Below, one piece after another: positions 26,304 to 34,089 of a stretch of DNA of 43,284 nucleotides. This DNA is from Desulfobacterales bacterium (lineage in GTDB: Bacteria > Desulfobacterota > Desulfobacteria > Desulfobacterales > Desulfosalsimonadaceae): positions 1 through 43,284 of the forward strand of contig JAGYOX010000011.1 of assembly GCA_018399235.1 (NCBI GenBank), in the 5' to 3' direction. Within the stretch, counting starts at the first letter, position 1, and every line of letters starts with the position of its first letter. The translations under genes and the position numbers were made by a program. The notes below the pieces were generated by a model, which searched no databases, was not told where the DNA came from, and saw only the letters and a list, made by a program, of their open reading frames with translations.

Positions 26304-27116
26304 TTGGGGTGGGAAACATGCGACACTTTGGTATTTGAGGAACTTTCAAAAAAATACAATTACCTGAATCCCATTCGAATCTTGGCCGAGGGGGATTCCT
26401 GGTTCGCCTATCCTCGGAGGTTTCTGCTTCTCGGTAAGGATGCCAATATCATAGATCATCTGGCCAGGCAAGACAATCTGTTGATTTTAAATACGGCATC
26501 AAGCGGTGATGAAATTGTTGAGATGATCTCCGGGGAGCAGAAGTTAGCGCTGTTAAAGCGATTAAAGCACATGGATTTTGACGTTGTGCTGCTTTCCGGC
26601 GGGGGCAACGACATCGTGGGCCGTTATGATTTCGGGTTTCTTCTGCATGAAAAAACATCGAATATGGAATGGCGGGAATGTATCGACACCACCCGACTAT
26701 TTATTAAAGTGCGCCAGGTGGAACTCGCCTACAGGGAGATTGTGGAGCGCATACTGGAGCTCCGGCCCAGAATACGGATTGTAATGCACACCTATGATTT
26801 TCCCATACCCTCTTCTCAGGGGTATGAGTTATTTGATGTGATTCCCATCGGTAAATCATGGATGTATCCATATTTTATCCGAAAAAAAATAAAAGATCCG
26901 GACGATCAGCGAAAAATTATCAGAAATATGCTGCTCAGGTTTAAAAGTACCCTGCAAAAAATTGAAAAAGACTATCCAAAGAATGTCATTGTTGTAAACA
27001 CGCAGGGACTTCTTCAAGATCGCCATTGGCTCAATGAAATTCATCCCACATCCCAAGGGTTTGGTCTGATTGCCCAGAAGATTTACTTTGAAGGGATTAT
27101 CGGCAGAAAAGCCTAA
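26304..27116 (+). CDS. SGNH/GDSL-type hydrolase
   Basis: 270-residue esterase-like protein. Block I is AEGDSWFAYP with the nucleophile Ser, block III is LLSGGGNDIVG with the oxyanion Asn, and block V is LNEIHPTSQGF with the catalytic His; the Asp usually three residues before that His is Asn here. No signal peptide or membrane segment, so cytoplasmic. Substrate unknown; acyl esters or modified lipids are typical of the fold. The start is TTG at 26304 with GGAGGGA about 8-10 bases upstream; the nearby ATG at 26318 is out of frame. The gene converges on the FHA gene, and a 12-base fragment of the MITE-like end (ATGGCTTCGTAA) follows its stop. Confidence 0.82.
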   Translation: MGWETCDTLVFEELSKKYNYLNPIRILAEGDSWFAYPRRFLLLGKDANIIDHLARQDNLLILNTASSGDEIVEMISGEQKLALLKRLKHMDFDVVLLSGGGNDIVGRYDFGFLLHEKTSNMEWRECIDTTRLFIKVRQVELAYREIVERILELRPRIRIVMHTYDFPIPSSQGYELFDVIPIGKSWMYPYFIRKKIKDPDDQRKIIRNMLLRFKSTLQKIEKDYPKNVIVVNTQGLLQDRHWLNEIHPTSQGFGLIAQKIYFEGIIGRKA

Positions 27117-27128
27117 TGGCTTCGTAAT
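27117..27128 (-). repeat. Relic of the MITE-like element end
   Basis: ATGGCTTCGTAA is the reverse complement of TTACGAAGCCAT, the right end of the element at 3111-3260. It sits directly after the SGNH hydrolase stop codon, inverted relative to the other copies. Confidence 0.45.
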
Positions 27129-27140
27129 TTTTCAAACAGA

Positions 27141-27695
27141 TTAGAATATAAATTTACCCAGAACGATGCCGAAAAGGACGAGCCCGCCCCATAGAAACAA
27201 TTGGTTGGCGGTTATTCTCTGAGAGGCTTCTCTCCGATTGGCGGGCACTGTTTTACTTTGTACCTGATTATCCGGTGGGTTATTTTGCAAGCTGGCATTA
27301 AGGTGGGCAATCTGTTCAGTATTTAGAACGGTAGTGCCTTCAAACGCATCTGGAGACACCCTTTCATTTTGCATTTCAGACATATCCGCATCCTCAATGG
27401 ACACCCGCATCTTGAACTTGTTAATCGAGATAACATCTTTATCTTGCAGGACTTTTTCAGTAATCCGTTGGTCGTTGACATATGTGCCGTTCGTACTGCC
27501 TAAATCCTTTACGACATATGGGCCGCCAATTGATTTTTCAATACGGGTATGGGCTCGGGAAATTCCGGTGTTGTCAATAAAAATGTCTGCTGTGGGGATA
27601 CGACCGATCTCTACCACATCTTGGGTAAAAGCATAGGTTTTAAGGATTTTATCCTTTATGCATAGTTCAATTTTCAATACCGGCAGATCGCCCAT
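27141..27695 (-). CDS. FHA-domain protein with C-terminal membrane anchor
   Basis: Phospho-threonine reader. The FHA domain occupies about residues 5-105, with the conserved EIGR, ISRAHTRIE and LGSTNGTYVND motifs that form the phosphopeptide-binding loops. A polar linker follows, and the last 19 residues (from LFLWGGLVLFGIVLG) form a single hydrophobic helix, so the domain is tail-anchored facing the cytoplasm. 184 residues in all. It stands divergent from the PP2C/kinase genes, and a perfect consensus promoter precedes it. The obvious guess is that it binds the kinase encoded at 28902 or its targets. Confidence 0.93.
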   Translation of the reverse strand: MGDLPVLKIELCIKDKILKTYAFTQDVVEIGRIPTADIFIDNTGISRAHTRIEKSIGGPYVVKDLGSTNGTYVNDQRITEKVLQDKDVISINKFKMRVSIEDADMSEMQNERVSPDAFEGTTVLNTEQIAHLNASLQNNPPDNQVQSKTVPANRREASQRITANQLFLWGGLVLFGIVLGKFIF

Positions 27696-27750
27696 TGATC
27701 AGTCTCCATTGGGTTGTGAATTGTGTAAAAATAATAAAATATGCTTTTTT

Positions 27751-27780
27751 ATTATAATAAAATAAAATTATTTCTGTCAA
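27751..27780 (-). promoter_or_regulatory. Putative sigma-70 promoter for the FHA gene
   Basis: On the minus strand TTGACA (27780-27775), an 18-base spacer, and TATAAT (27756-27751). Both hexamers are perfect. Start of transcription near 27744, about 50 bases before the FHA ATG. Confidence 0.65.
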
Positions 27781-27849
27781 GATTTAATGTCTGTTTCTAG
27801 TTTTAGGCTAAAGTGTCCTGACGCCCTAAAACCCGCCTGATAAACTTGA

Positions 27850-27878
27850 TTGAAGTTTTTGTTCCTTTCATGTATAGT
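27850..27878 (+). promoter_or_regulatory. Putative sigma-70 promoter for the PP2C/kinase operon
   Basis: TTGAAG (27850-27855), a 17-base spacer, TATAGT (27873-27878). It would give a leader of about 125 nt before PP2C. The rest of the 313-base divergent gap is AT-rich with no gene. Confidence 0.5.
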
Positions 27879-28008
27879 TTTATTGCTTATTTGCGCCATA
27901 AGGGATACGGGTGGCTGACCGATTGCCTTATGTACGACGAACAGTGTCAATATTTAATTAGACTAATTTAATTTTTCTATATTCAGTTGACTAATCAGCG
28001 GGTTTGCC

Positions 28009-28836
28009 ATGCAGCACTATAATTATGGGTTAATCAGTCATGTTGGAAATGTCCGTTCGCATAATGAGGACTCCTGTCGTGCAATTCCGGATTTGGGGCT
28101 TTGGATTGTGGCAGATGGCATGGGGGGACATGAGGGGGGAGAAAAAGCGTCCGCCCTGGCTGTTGATTTTATCGTCGAGCGGGTTCGTGAAGGAGAAATT
28201 TTAAGCCGGGCGATAGCCCGGTCGCACCATGCCATCAAGCAGGCGGTTGCTGAGCAGAAAGGCCCTGAGGGCATGGGAACAACTGTCGTTGCCCTTAAAG
28301 TCGTCAATACTAGTTGCGAAATAGCATGGGTCGGGGATTGCAGGGCCTATTTCTGGGACGGCACTGCGCTGCGGCAGATGACCAAGGACCATTCCTATGT
28401 ACAGCATCTCGTGGACACCGGCGTAATTCCTGCTGTCGACTCGGACAAGCATCCCTATCAGGATATTTTGATCCAAGCTCTTGGGGCAGAGGATATGGAT
28501 GATGTGGTAGTTGACGAGATAAGAGAGGATCTCTACGCTGGTGAGCAGATTCTGCTTTGCAGTGATGGGTTGACCAAGGAGCTTGATGAAAGTGCGATTA
28601 CCGACGTCCTGATGCTCGATCTGGATGAGCAGGAAAAGGTAGAGCGCATGATCGGCACCGCATTGAAAAATGGCGGAAAGGATAATATCACTGCGATCTT
28701 GGTCTCCGCGGAGGAAAACGCCCCTGAGCGATCGGCGGAGGAAGACACGACGCTCTTTATTACTCAGAAAATTATTCCGCCTGGTTTTCTTGATAAACTG
28801 CGCGACTGGTGGCAGCGGATAACCGGTAAATCATGA
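28009..28836 (+). CDS. PP2C-family Ser/Thr protein phosphatase
   Basis: Metal-dependent phosphatase of the PrpC/Stp type; 275 residues. All main motifs are present: RSHNEDSC, IVADGMGGHEGGEKAS with the metal-binding Asp-Gly, GMGTTVVAL, WVGDCRAYF, ILLCSDGLTKELD and GGKDNITAILV. No membrane segment. It lies directly upstream of the Ser/Thr kinase with a 65-base gap, the classical phosphatase-kinase pairing, and downstream of a promoter-like site. It probably reverses that kinase's phosphorylation; this is inference from position. Confidence 0.95.
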   Translation: MQHYNYGLISHVGNVRSHNEDSCRAIPDLGLWIVADGMGGHEGGEKASALAVDFIVERVREGEILSRAIARSHHAIKQAVAEQKGPEGMGTTVVALKVVNTSCEIAWVGDCRAYFWDGTALRQMTKDHSYVQHLVDTGVIPAVDSDKHPYQDILIQALGAEDMDDVVVDEIREDLYAGEQILLCSDGLTKELDESAITDVLMLDLDEQEKVERMIGTALKNGGKDNITAILVSAEENAPERSAEEDTTLFITQKIIPPGFLDKLRDWWQRITGKS

Positions 28837-28901
28837 AAAATGGTGTCAGGAGGCGCTATACTTGGCAGTGTGAATTTTAATTTGTCATTTATGTTGAACC
28901 C

Positions 28902-31900
28902 ATGATTGAGATTCCTAATTACGAAATCGGCAAACTCGCCGGCCGTGGCGGAGTAGCAGAAGTTTACCTGGCCACGCACAAACTGCTGGATAGAGTCGTT
29001 GCCATCAAGATTATCTCGCCCACTAAAGCCGGGGAGCTGGCCGATAAGCGCTTTCTTAAGGAAGCCAGGGTGGTGGCCGGTCTGCGTCATCCGAATATCG
29101 TATCCATCTATGATGTCGGTGTTCTTGAGAATAAGTATTACATTATCATGGAGTACCTTGAAGGGGGTGATCTCAAACAGCATGTTAAAAAGGAGATTTC
29201 AGCCGCCAGGAGTCTCGACATTTTAAAACAGATCGGCTCCGCCCTGGCGCATGCCCATGACAAGGGGTTTATTCACCGCGATATCAAATCCCAAAATATT
29301 ATGTTCCGCGCCGACGGCACAGCTGTTCTAACGGACTTCGGAATTGTCAAAGACCTGACTGCCGATACCGGATATACACTGGACGGCACCAGTATTGGTA
29401 CCCCCCACTATATGAGCCCGGAACAGGCTCAGGGGGCTTCGACAATCGACTATCGAACCGATTTATACAGCCTGGGTGTGACATTCTACGAAATGTTGAC
29501 CGGTTCCGTGCCGTATCAGGCGGATTCCGCGGTTGCCGTAGCGCTCAAGCACATAAAGGATCCGGTGCCGCAATTGCCGGTTCATCTCTCCCGATACCAG
29601 GCGATTATCGACCGTTTAATGGCTAAGAAGCCGGAGAAGCGCTTTCAATCCGCCCATGAGCTGATTGAGGCGCTGGATAAACTGGAGTCTCTGGCAGCCA
29701 AAGATATCCCTACCCAGACCCTTGAATACACCCATAGAACCGCTTTTAAACCAAGAAAAGCGGGTTTAAAGCCGAGGCTTGGTTTTTTGATTGCGGCTTT
29801 GGCCGTAGCTGGAGTCCTTGCCGCCTTTTTGATTTTTGCCCCTCCCTATGTTTCTCAGTTGATAGACGAAGAAATACCAGTTAAAAATCACTCATTACAG
29901 GCCACCAGCCCGCCAGACCCAGGGAAAGAATCGGCTGGGGAGGAAAAAGCCGCCGAATCGGACGGAAAGTTACCATCGACAGAAAAGGTCCCTGAAGCCA
30001 AACCCGAACCCGAAGCTTCGTTCAGTGGGGAAGGGGATGCTGCAGAGCCTAACCGGTTTTTTGACAGGGCGCCTTTAACCCGGGCGATTACCAACAGGAA
30101 TTATTCAGAGGCGCTCAACGCTATTAAAAAGCTCCGGCGTCAGATGCCGGCCTCCGCTAACGAAATGCTCGATAAAGCCGATAATTTTTTGGCTGCCGGC
30201 CAGTACATCAATGCCGGAGATGTCTACAATACCCTTCTATCCGTAGAACCGGAAAATGTATCGGCCGTTCTGGGGCTTCTTTATGCTGCCATTGACAAAC
30301 AGAAGGAGCTGGAAAGGATTGAGACGCCGACAGTCAAAAATTTTGAGACCCAGCTTGCATTCCTAAAAAAAGGGATTGAGAAAACGGATTCTCCGCTTTT
30401 CACACATTTGAAGATTAATACCGTGGAAGCTATCTATGAACTTGCCAGAAACCGGTTGACACAGGATGCCTTTACGCCTGCCCTTGAGATGGCGGAAGTT
30501 GGCCTTAGATATGCCCCGGAGCATTTGCGGCTGAAAAAACTGCGGCTGCTTACGATGGCCCAAGTCAGTTTCAACGATGAGCGGTTGACCTTGCCTGAGG
30601 GAGATAATGCACTGGCCTATTATCGTCGGGTTTTGGCGCTCGATTCTGAGGATATGGATGCAAGGCAAGGGCTATCAAAGATTGTTGATTGGTTCAAGGA
30701 GGCGGCCCAGACAGCCTATCAAGACAAAAATTATGCCAAAGCGATTCAACATATTGAAAAAGCCTGTTCCATTGCCCCGGACCATAAAGCGTTAAAGGGC
30801 CTCGAATGGATGATCCGTGGGGATATGCATTACGAAAGGGCTGAATATGAGCTTCCGGAAAATGAAAATGCCCGGTTTTTCTACCGCAAGGTGCTGGCGG
30901 AGTTTCCGGAAAATGAGCAGGCCGCTTTGCGTCTGGACAAAATTGATGTCCTGGGGCCTTTATCGGAAGCCTCCCAAAAAGGCCCTCTTTCCGGGAAAAT
31001 AGCCTTATACAGGGATGCCTTTCAATCGCTCCAAGCCGCAGTTGCGGCACATGGCAGTGAGGAGATGGCCGATGTGGAGGCGGCTGTTTCCGATAGTATC
31101 AACGCCGCGGTTGAGGAACAGAAACGCCGTCTAACGGAGATCCCCGACGAGTTCATCAACCTTGTGACAAGCCATTTCCCGAAGTTCGATAGTATTTTTA
31201 GTGCCCAGTATGAAATTTTGATCGTCAAAGGCGATAACCAGAAAACCATGAATCATCGGGTGGATTTCTATTTAAAGGCGCTAAAATTTAATCCGGCAAG
31301 GGCTCAGGCCAAAAAAAAGCTTAAGACCGCGGCAAATGATCTGGACAAAGCGGGCAAGCCGAATGAGGCCATGGCCGTCTTAGGGCAGGCAATGGGCATA
31401 TCATCAAATGAGGCGGAATTTAAAAAGCTATATAAAGACATCAAGAAATCCCGGGATGCAAAGGCCGAGCTTTTTACAACACTCTATCAGATTAAGACGA
31501 TTCAGCCATTTGAAGAAAAAATTGGGCCATATGGTAAACTTTTTGCTAAGTTAAAGACAGCCATTGACGAATACGGACGTGAGAAGATGGCGGGTGTCAG
31601 GCAGGGGGTTACGGCCCGTCTCAAAACTGATATTGAATTCCATAAAACAAACCGACGCGAGATTCCGGAGGTGTTTTCAAGTCTGGTGGCTGAATATTTT
31701 CCGGAACTTGAAAACGACATTATTAACGCGCAATATGATATATTGATGGTAAAGGGGAAGGAAGCCCTTCCCGTCGATAAAAAAGCGCATTATTTTCTGC
31801 AGGCGCTCAGTCTTAACCCGAAGCGGCCTGAGGCCAGTGAAAAGATCCGTGGTTTGGCCAGAACCGTTTATGGAAACGGAAAATATCAGACTGCCGTCAA

Positions 31901-32294
31901 GGTTCTGAAACAGGCAATGGATGTAGCACCGGCAGACAACAAGATTGCAGAATTTTATCAGTCCATTCACCGTGAAGTCGAAATTTACCCGACTGGGGGG
32001 GGATGCGGCAGAGAAAATATTATTTCTGAAATGCCGGTAACTCGAGAATGCTTGAACCTCTGTATCCATTACCGCAACCTGACGGCCGACAGCATCGTTA
32101 ATGTAATGTTTGCCCGAAAAGAAGAACAATCCTTTGAAGTTCCGGTAGTTTTAAACGGCAGATCCGGCAATAAGCCGATAACTGTGTCCGCACCGGTTGA
32201 GGGCTTTGCGGTTGGTGAGTATTCAATCGTTGTTAAACAGAATGCCAATATTTTATCTGAAGCCAAAATTCAATTTATTCCAAAGCGGAGGTAA
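28902..32294 (+). CDS. Transmembrane Ser/Thr protein kinase with large TPR-rich extracytoplasmic region
   Basis: The 1130-residue protein has an intact Hanks-type kinase at 7-262: glycine loop LAGRGGVAEVY, K36, HRDIKSQN (D127), DFG at 145-147, GTPHYMSPEQ. One membrane helix follows at about 293-317, then a Pro/Glu-rich linker. The C-terminal 740 residues contain TPR-like helices with a duplicated segment (about 558-594 and 645-681), then two copies of a 150-residue module (about 697-846 and 871-1022; shared words IPDEF/IPEVF, SAQYEILIVKG/NAQYDILMVKG, KALKFNPAR/QALSLNPKR). The protein ends in an apparently beta-rich domain with three cysteines. The kinase should face the cytoplasm and the repeats the periplasm. 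Activation-loop threonines could be autophosphorylation sites. Confidence 0.93.
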   Translation: MIEIPNYEIGKLAGRGGVAEVYLATHKLLDRVVAIKIISPTKAGELADKRFLKEARVVAGLRHPNIVSIYDVGVLENKYYIIMEYLEGGDLKQHVKKEISAARSLDILKQIGSALAHAHDKGFIHRDIKSQNIMFRADGTAVLTDFGIVKDLTADTGYTLDGTSIGTPHYMSPEQAQGASTIDYRTDLYSLGVTFYEMLTGSVPYQADSAVAVALKHIKDPVPQLPVHLSRYQAIIDRLMAKKPEKRFQSAHELIEALDKLESLAAKDIPTQTLEYTHRTAFKPRKAGLKPRLGFLIAALAVAGVLAAFLIFAPPYVSQLIDEEIPVKNHSLQATSPPDPGKESAGEEKAAESDGKLPSTEKVPEAKPEPEASFSGEGDAAEPNRFFDRAPLTRAITNRNYSEALNAIKKLRRQMPASANEMLDKADNFLAAGQYINAGDVYNTLLSVEPENVSAVLGLLYAAIDKQKELERIETPTVKNFETQLAFLKKGIEKTDSPLFTHLKINTVEAIYELARNRLTQDAFTPALEMAEVGLRYAPEHLRLKKLRLLTMAQVSFNDERLTLPEGDNALAYYRRVLALDSEDMDARQGLSKIVDWFKEAAQTAYQDKNYAKAIQHIEKACSIAPDHKALKGLEWMIRGDMHYERAEYELPENENARFFYRKVLAEFPENEQAALRLDKIDVLGPLSEASQKGPLSGKIALYRDAFQSLQAAVAAHGSEEMADVEAAVSDSINAAVEEQKRRLTEIPDEFINLVTSHFPKFDSIFSAQYEILIVKGDNQKTMNHRVDFYLKALKFNPARAQAKKKLKTAANDLDKAGKPNEAMAVLGQAMGISSNEAEFKKLYKDIKKSRDAKAELFTTLYQIKTIQPFEEKIGPYGKLFAKLKTAIDEYGREKMAGVRQGVTARLKTDIEFHKTNRREIPEVFSSLVAEYFPELENDIINAQYDILMVKGKEALPVDKKAHYFLQALSLNPKRPEASEKIRGLARTVYGNGKYQTAVKVLKQAMDVAPADNKIAEFYQSIHREVEIYPTGGGCGRENIISEMPVTRECLNLCIHYRNLTADSIVNVMFARKEEQSFEVPVVLNGRSGNKPITVSAPVEGFAVGEYSIVVKQNANILSEAKIQFIPKRR
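32287..32291 (+). promoter_or_regulatory. Ribosome binding site of the lipoprotein gene inside the kinase 3' end
   Basis: GGAGG lies within the last codons of the kinase gene, 8 bases before the ATG at 32300. The two genes are almost certainly on one mRNA. Confidence 0.7.
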
Positions 32295-32299
32295 TTGCT

Positions 32300-33139
32300 A
32301 TGCGATGGATTATAATTTTAGTTTCACTGGCGATGATCGGCACGGGGTGTGCAACCAATCAGGTGTTGCAGCAAAAGCTGGACGAATGCCAACAGTCGCT
32401 CTCGGAGCAGGATATGCTTATCGCCAACAAAGAATCGATCATCCGGCAGAAGGAGCAAAAGATCGAGGATCAGAAAGAAAGCATAGCGATACTTGAAAAA
32501 CAGATGGCAGAGCTCAACCGGCGATTATATATCAGCTCCACGGAGCAATCCCTCTATGATGACCGGATCCGACGTATCTCCTCTTCTGTAAGAGATTTTA
32601 TTAAAAAACAAATTCGCGATGAGCGAAATTTTCTGACGGATGTTGCGTTGGAGGATTTTGTCGGCAACCCCTTGATCAGTCGCGGCAATACGGACGATGT
32701 CAACAATATGATTGTTGATGTTGCCCATCCCGTTCCCAGTCAAGGACAGATAAATGGGATTGGCGGCTATTTTTTGGGCTCCTGCCAAATCCACATTAAA
32801 CTTTTGAGGCCGGTGGGCAATGACTACATTGTTGCCTATGACAAACCGATAGCTGTGGACGTGGCAGGTCCCGGCAAACAGCTCATTGATTTTGATCAGC
32901 CAATTATTGCCAGAAAAGGTGATATCATCGCCTATTATTTCCCCGGGCCGGTCAAAGTGCCTTTTGATAGTGAGCTCGGCATCAATTCCTACTTCAAGAT
33001 GGGTTCCGACAAGTATCAGAGTGGGAACCGGGTTGAAGCTGACGACATATGGCAGCCCGATCAAGAGAAACGCAAGTATTCATTAAACTACTATGGTATT
33101 TTTTACACGAAAGTGACCGAAACCGAGGAAAGCGACTAA
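32300..33139 (+). CDS. Coiled-coil lipoprotein of unknown function
   Basis: 279 residues. A signal peptide (MRWIIILVSLAMIGTGC) ends in a lipobox-like GTGC with Cys17 as the lipid site; the next residue is Ala rather than Asp, which favours the outer membrane. Residues about 25-85 are a heptad-rich charged coiled coil. The remainder (about 95-275) looks beta-rich, with YFLGSCQIHIKL, FDQPIIARKGDIIAYYFPGP and a conserved-looking C-terminal YYGIFYT. I do not recognise the family. It starts 5 bases after the kinase gene, so it is a candidate partner or ligand-sensing subunit for the kinase's extracytoplasmic region. Confidence 0.85.
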   Translation: MRWIIILVSLAMIGTGCATNQVLQQKLDECQQSLSEQDMLIANKESIIRQKEQKIEDQKESIAILEKQMAELNRRLYISSTEQSLYDDRIRRISSSVRDFIKKQIRDERNFLTDVALEDFVGNPLISRGNTDDVNNMIVDVAHPVPSQGQINGIGGYFLGSCQIHIKLLRPVGNDYIVAYDKPIAVDVAGPGKQLIDFDQPIIARKGDIIAYYFPGPVKVPFDSELGINSYFKMGSDKYQSGNRVEADDIWQPDQEKRKYSLNYYGIFYTKVTETEESD

Positions 33140-33200
33140 ATCTGTAATCAATAGCCGCTGCCCGAATGACGGGAAGAGGCTTTTGCCGGGAAAGATTCAT

Positions 33201-34046
33201 ATGATTATTCTCTATTTTATCCTGATCCTTTACCTTATTGTCGCTGTTGCAACGCTTTGCCTTTATATGGTGGCTTGGTATGATTATGTCAATTTTCGGG
33301 TAAACAAACCGGACAACGGCGACTGGCGTCGCCTTATCCAGGCGTTTAAAATGCTTTCCTCCGTTTTTCTCGAATCCCTCGCCATGTTCTTTCACGGTAT
33401 TACCCAACCGCTCCGATATATTTTTGACCGGACATCCCCAAGAAAAGCTCCGGATTCGCGGCCGCCGATTCTTTTTGTGCATGGATGGAGTTCCGGCAGC
33501 CATGCTTTCATGTTCATAGCCGGGTATTTGAAGCGGAAGGGCTTTAAAAATCTCTACAGAATGACCTACCGGCCAATACTGGCGGATAGCGCACGGCTCG
33601 CCCAGAAAGTAGCGGACCGGATTAACGAGGTTCTTAAAGAAACCCGTGCTGAAAGAATAAACATCATAGCTCACAGCATGGGCGGTGTGTTGATCCGATA
33701 TGCGATCAAAAATCTGGATTTGGAAGACAGGGTCAACATGCTGATTTCCATTGGCGGCCCGCACCGGGGCACGCGTGTAGCTGCGCTAATGCCCTATGGC
33801 CGGAACACGCTTGAGCTTCTGTATAAAAGCGATTTCATGGAAGATTTGGCAGCCGGTGGTTTAACCCCGTCCAACGTAAAATACGTCTCCATTTATTCCG
33901 CGTTCGACAATTTTGTCATACCCCAGGAATCAGCAAATTTGGGCGAGGGTGCGAATAATTATAAGTTACCCTTCCACGGCCATCTTCGCATGCTATACAG
34001 CAATAGGGTGAACCGGATTATTCTCAAAGAGTTGATGGCAGAGTAA
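33201..34046 (+). CDS. Membrane-anchored alpha/beta hydrolase (lipase/esterase-like)
   Basis: An N-terminal membrane helix (about residues 2-24) is followed by an alpha/beta-hydrolase fold: ILFVHGWSSGS oxyanion region, nucleophile elbow AHSMGG, then ISIGGPHRGT, a likely Asp in YSAFDNFV, and His in PFHGHLRM. It resembles bacterial triacylglycerol lipases and PGAP1/DUF676-type esterases. I prefer the ATG at 33201 (281 residues), preceded by GGGAAAG; a TTG at 33183 would add six residues. It follows the lipoprotein gene closely and should belong to the same operon. The substrate is unknown. Confidence 0.88.
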   Translation: MIILYFILILYLIVAVATLCLYMVAWYDYVNFRVNKPDNGDWRRLIQAFKMLSSVFLESLAMFFHGITQPLRYIFDRTSPRKAPDSRPPILFVHGWSSGSHAFMFIAGYLKRKGFKNLYRMTYRPILADSARLAQKVADRINEVLKETRAERINIIAHSMGGVLIRYAIKNLDLEDRVNMLISIGGPHRGTRVAALMPYGRNTLELLYKSDFMEDLAAGGLTPSNVKYVSIYSAFDNFVIPQESANLGEGANNYKLPFHGHLRMLYSNRVNRIILKELMAE

Positions 34047-34089
34047 ACCGTCCTTAACCCCTGAACCCTGAATTGCCTGTGTCAGGCTG

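Noticed and set aside
26304-34046. Type VI secretion post-translational regulation locus
   Set aside because: FHA, PP2C and kinase genes fit, but no Tss structural genes (TssB/C, VgrG, Hcp, TssM) occur in the window.
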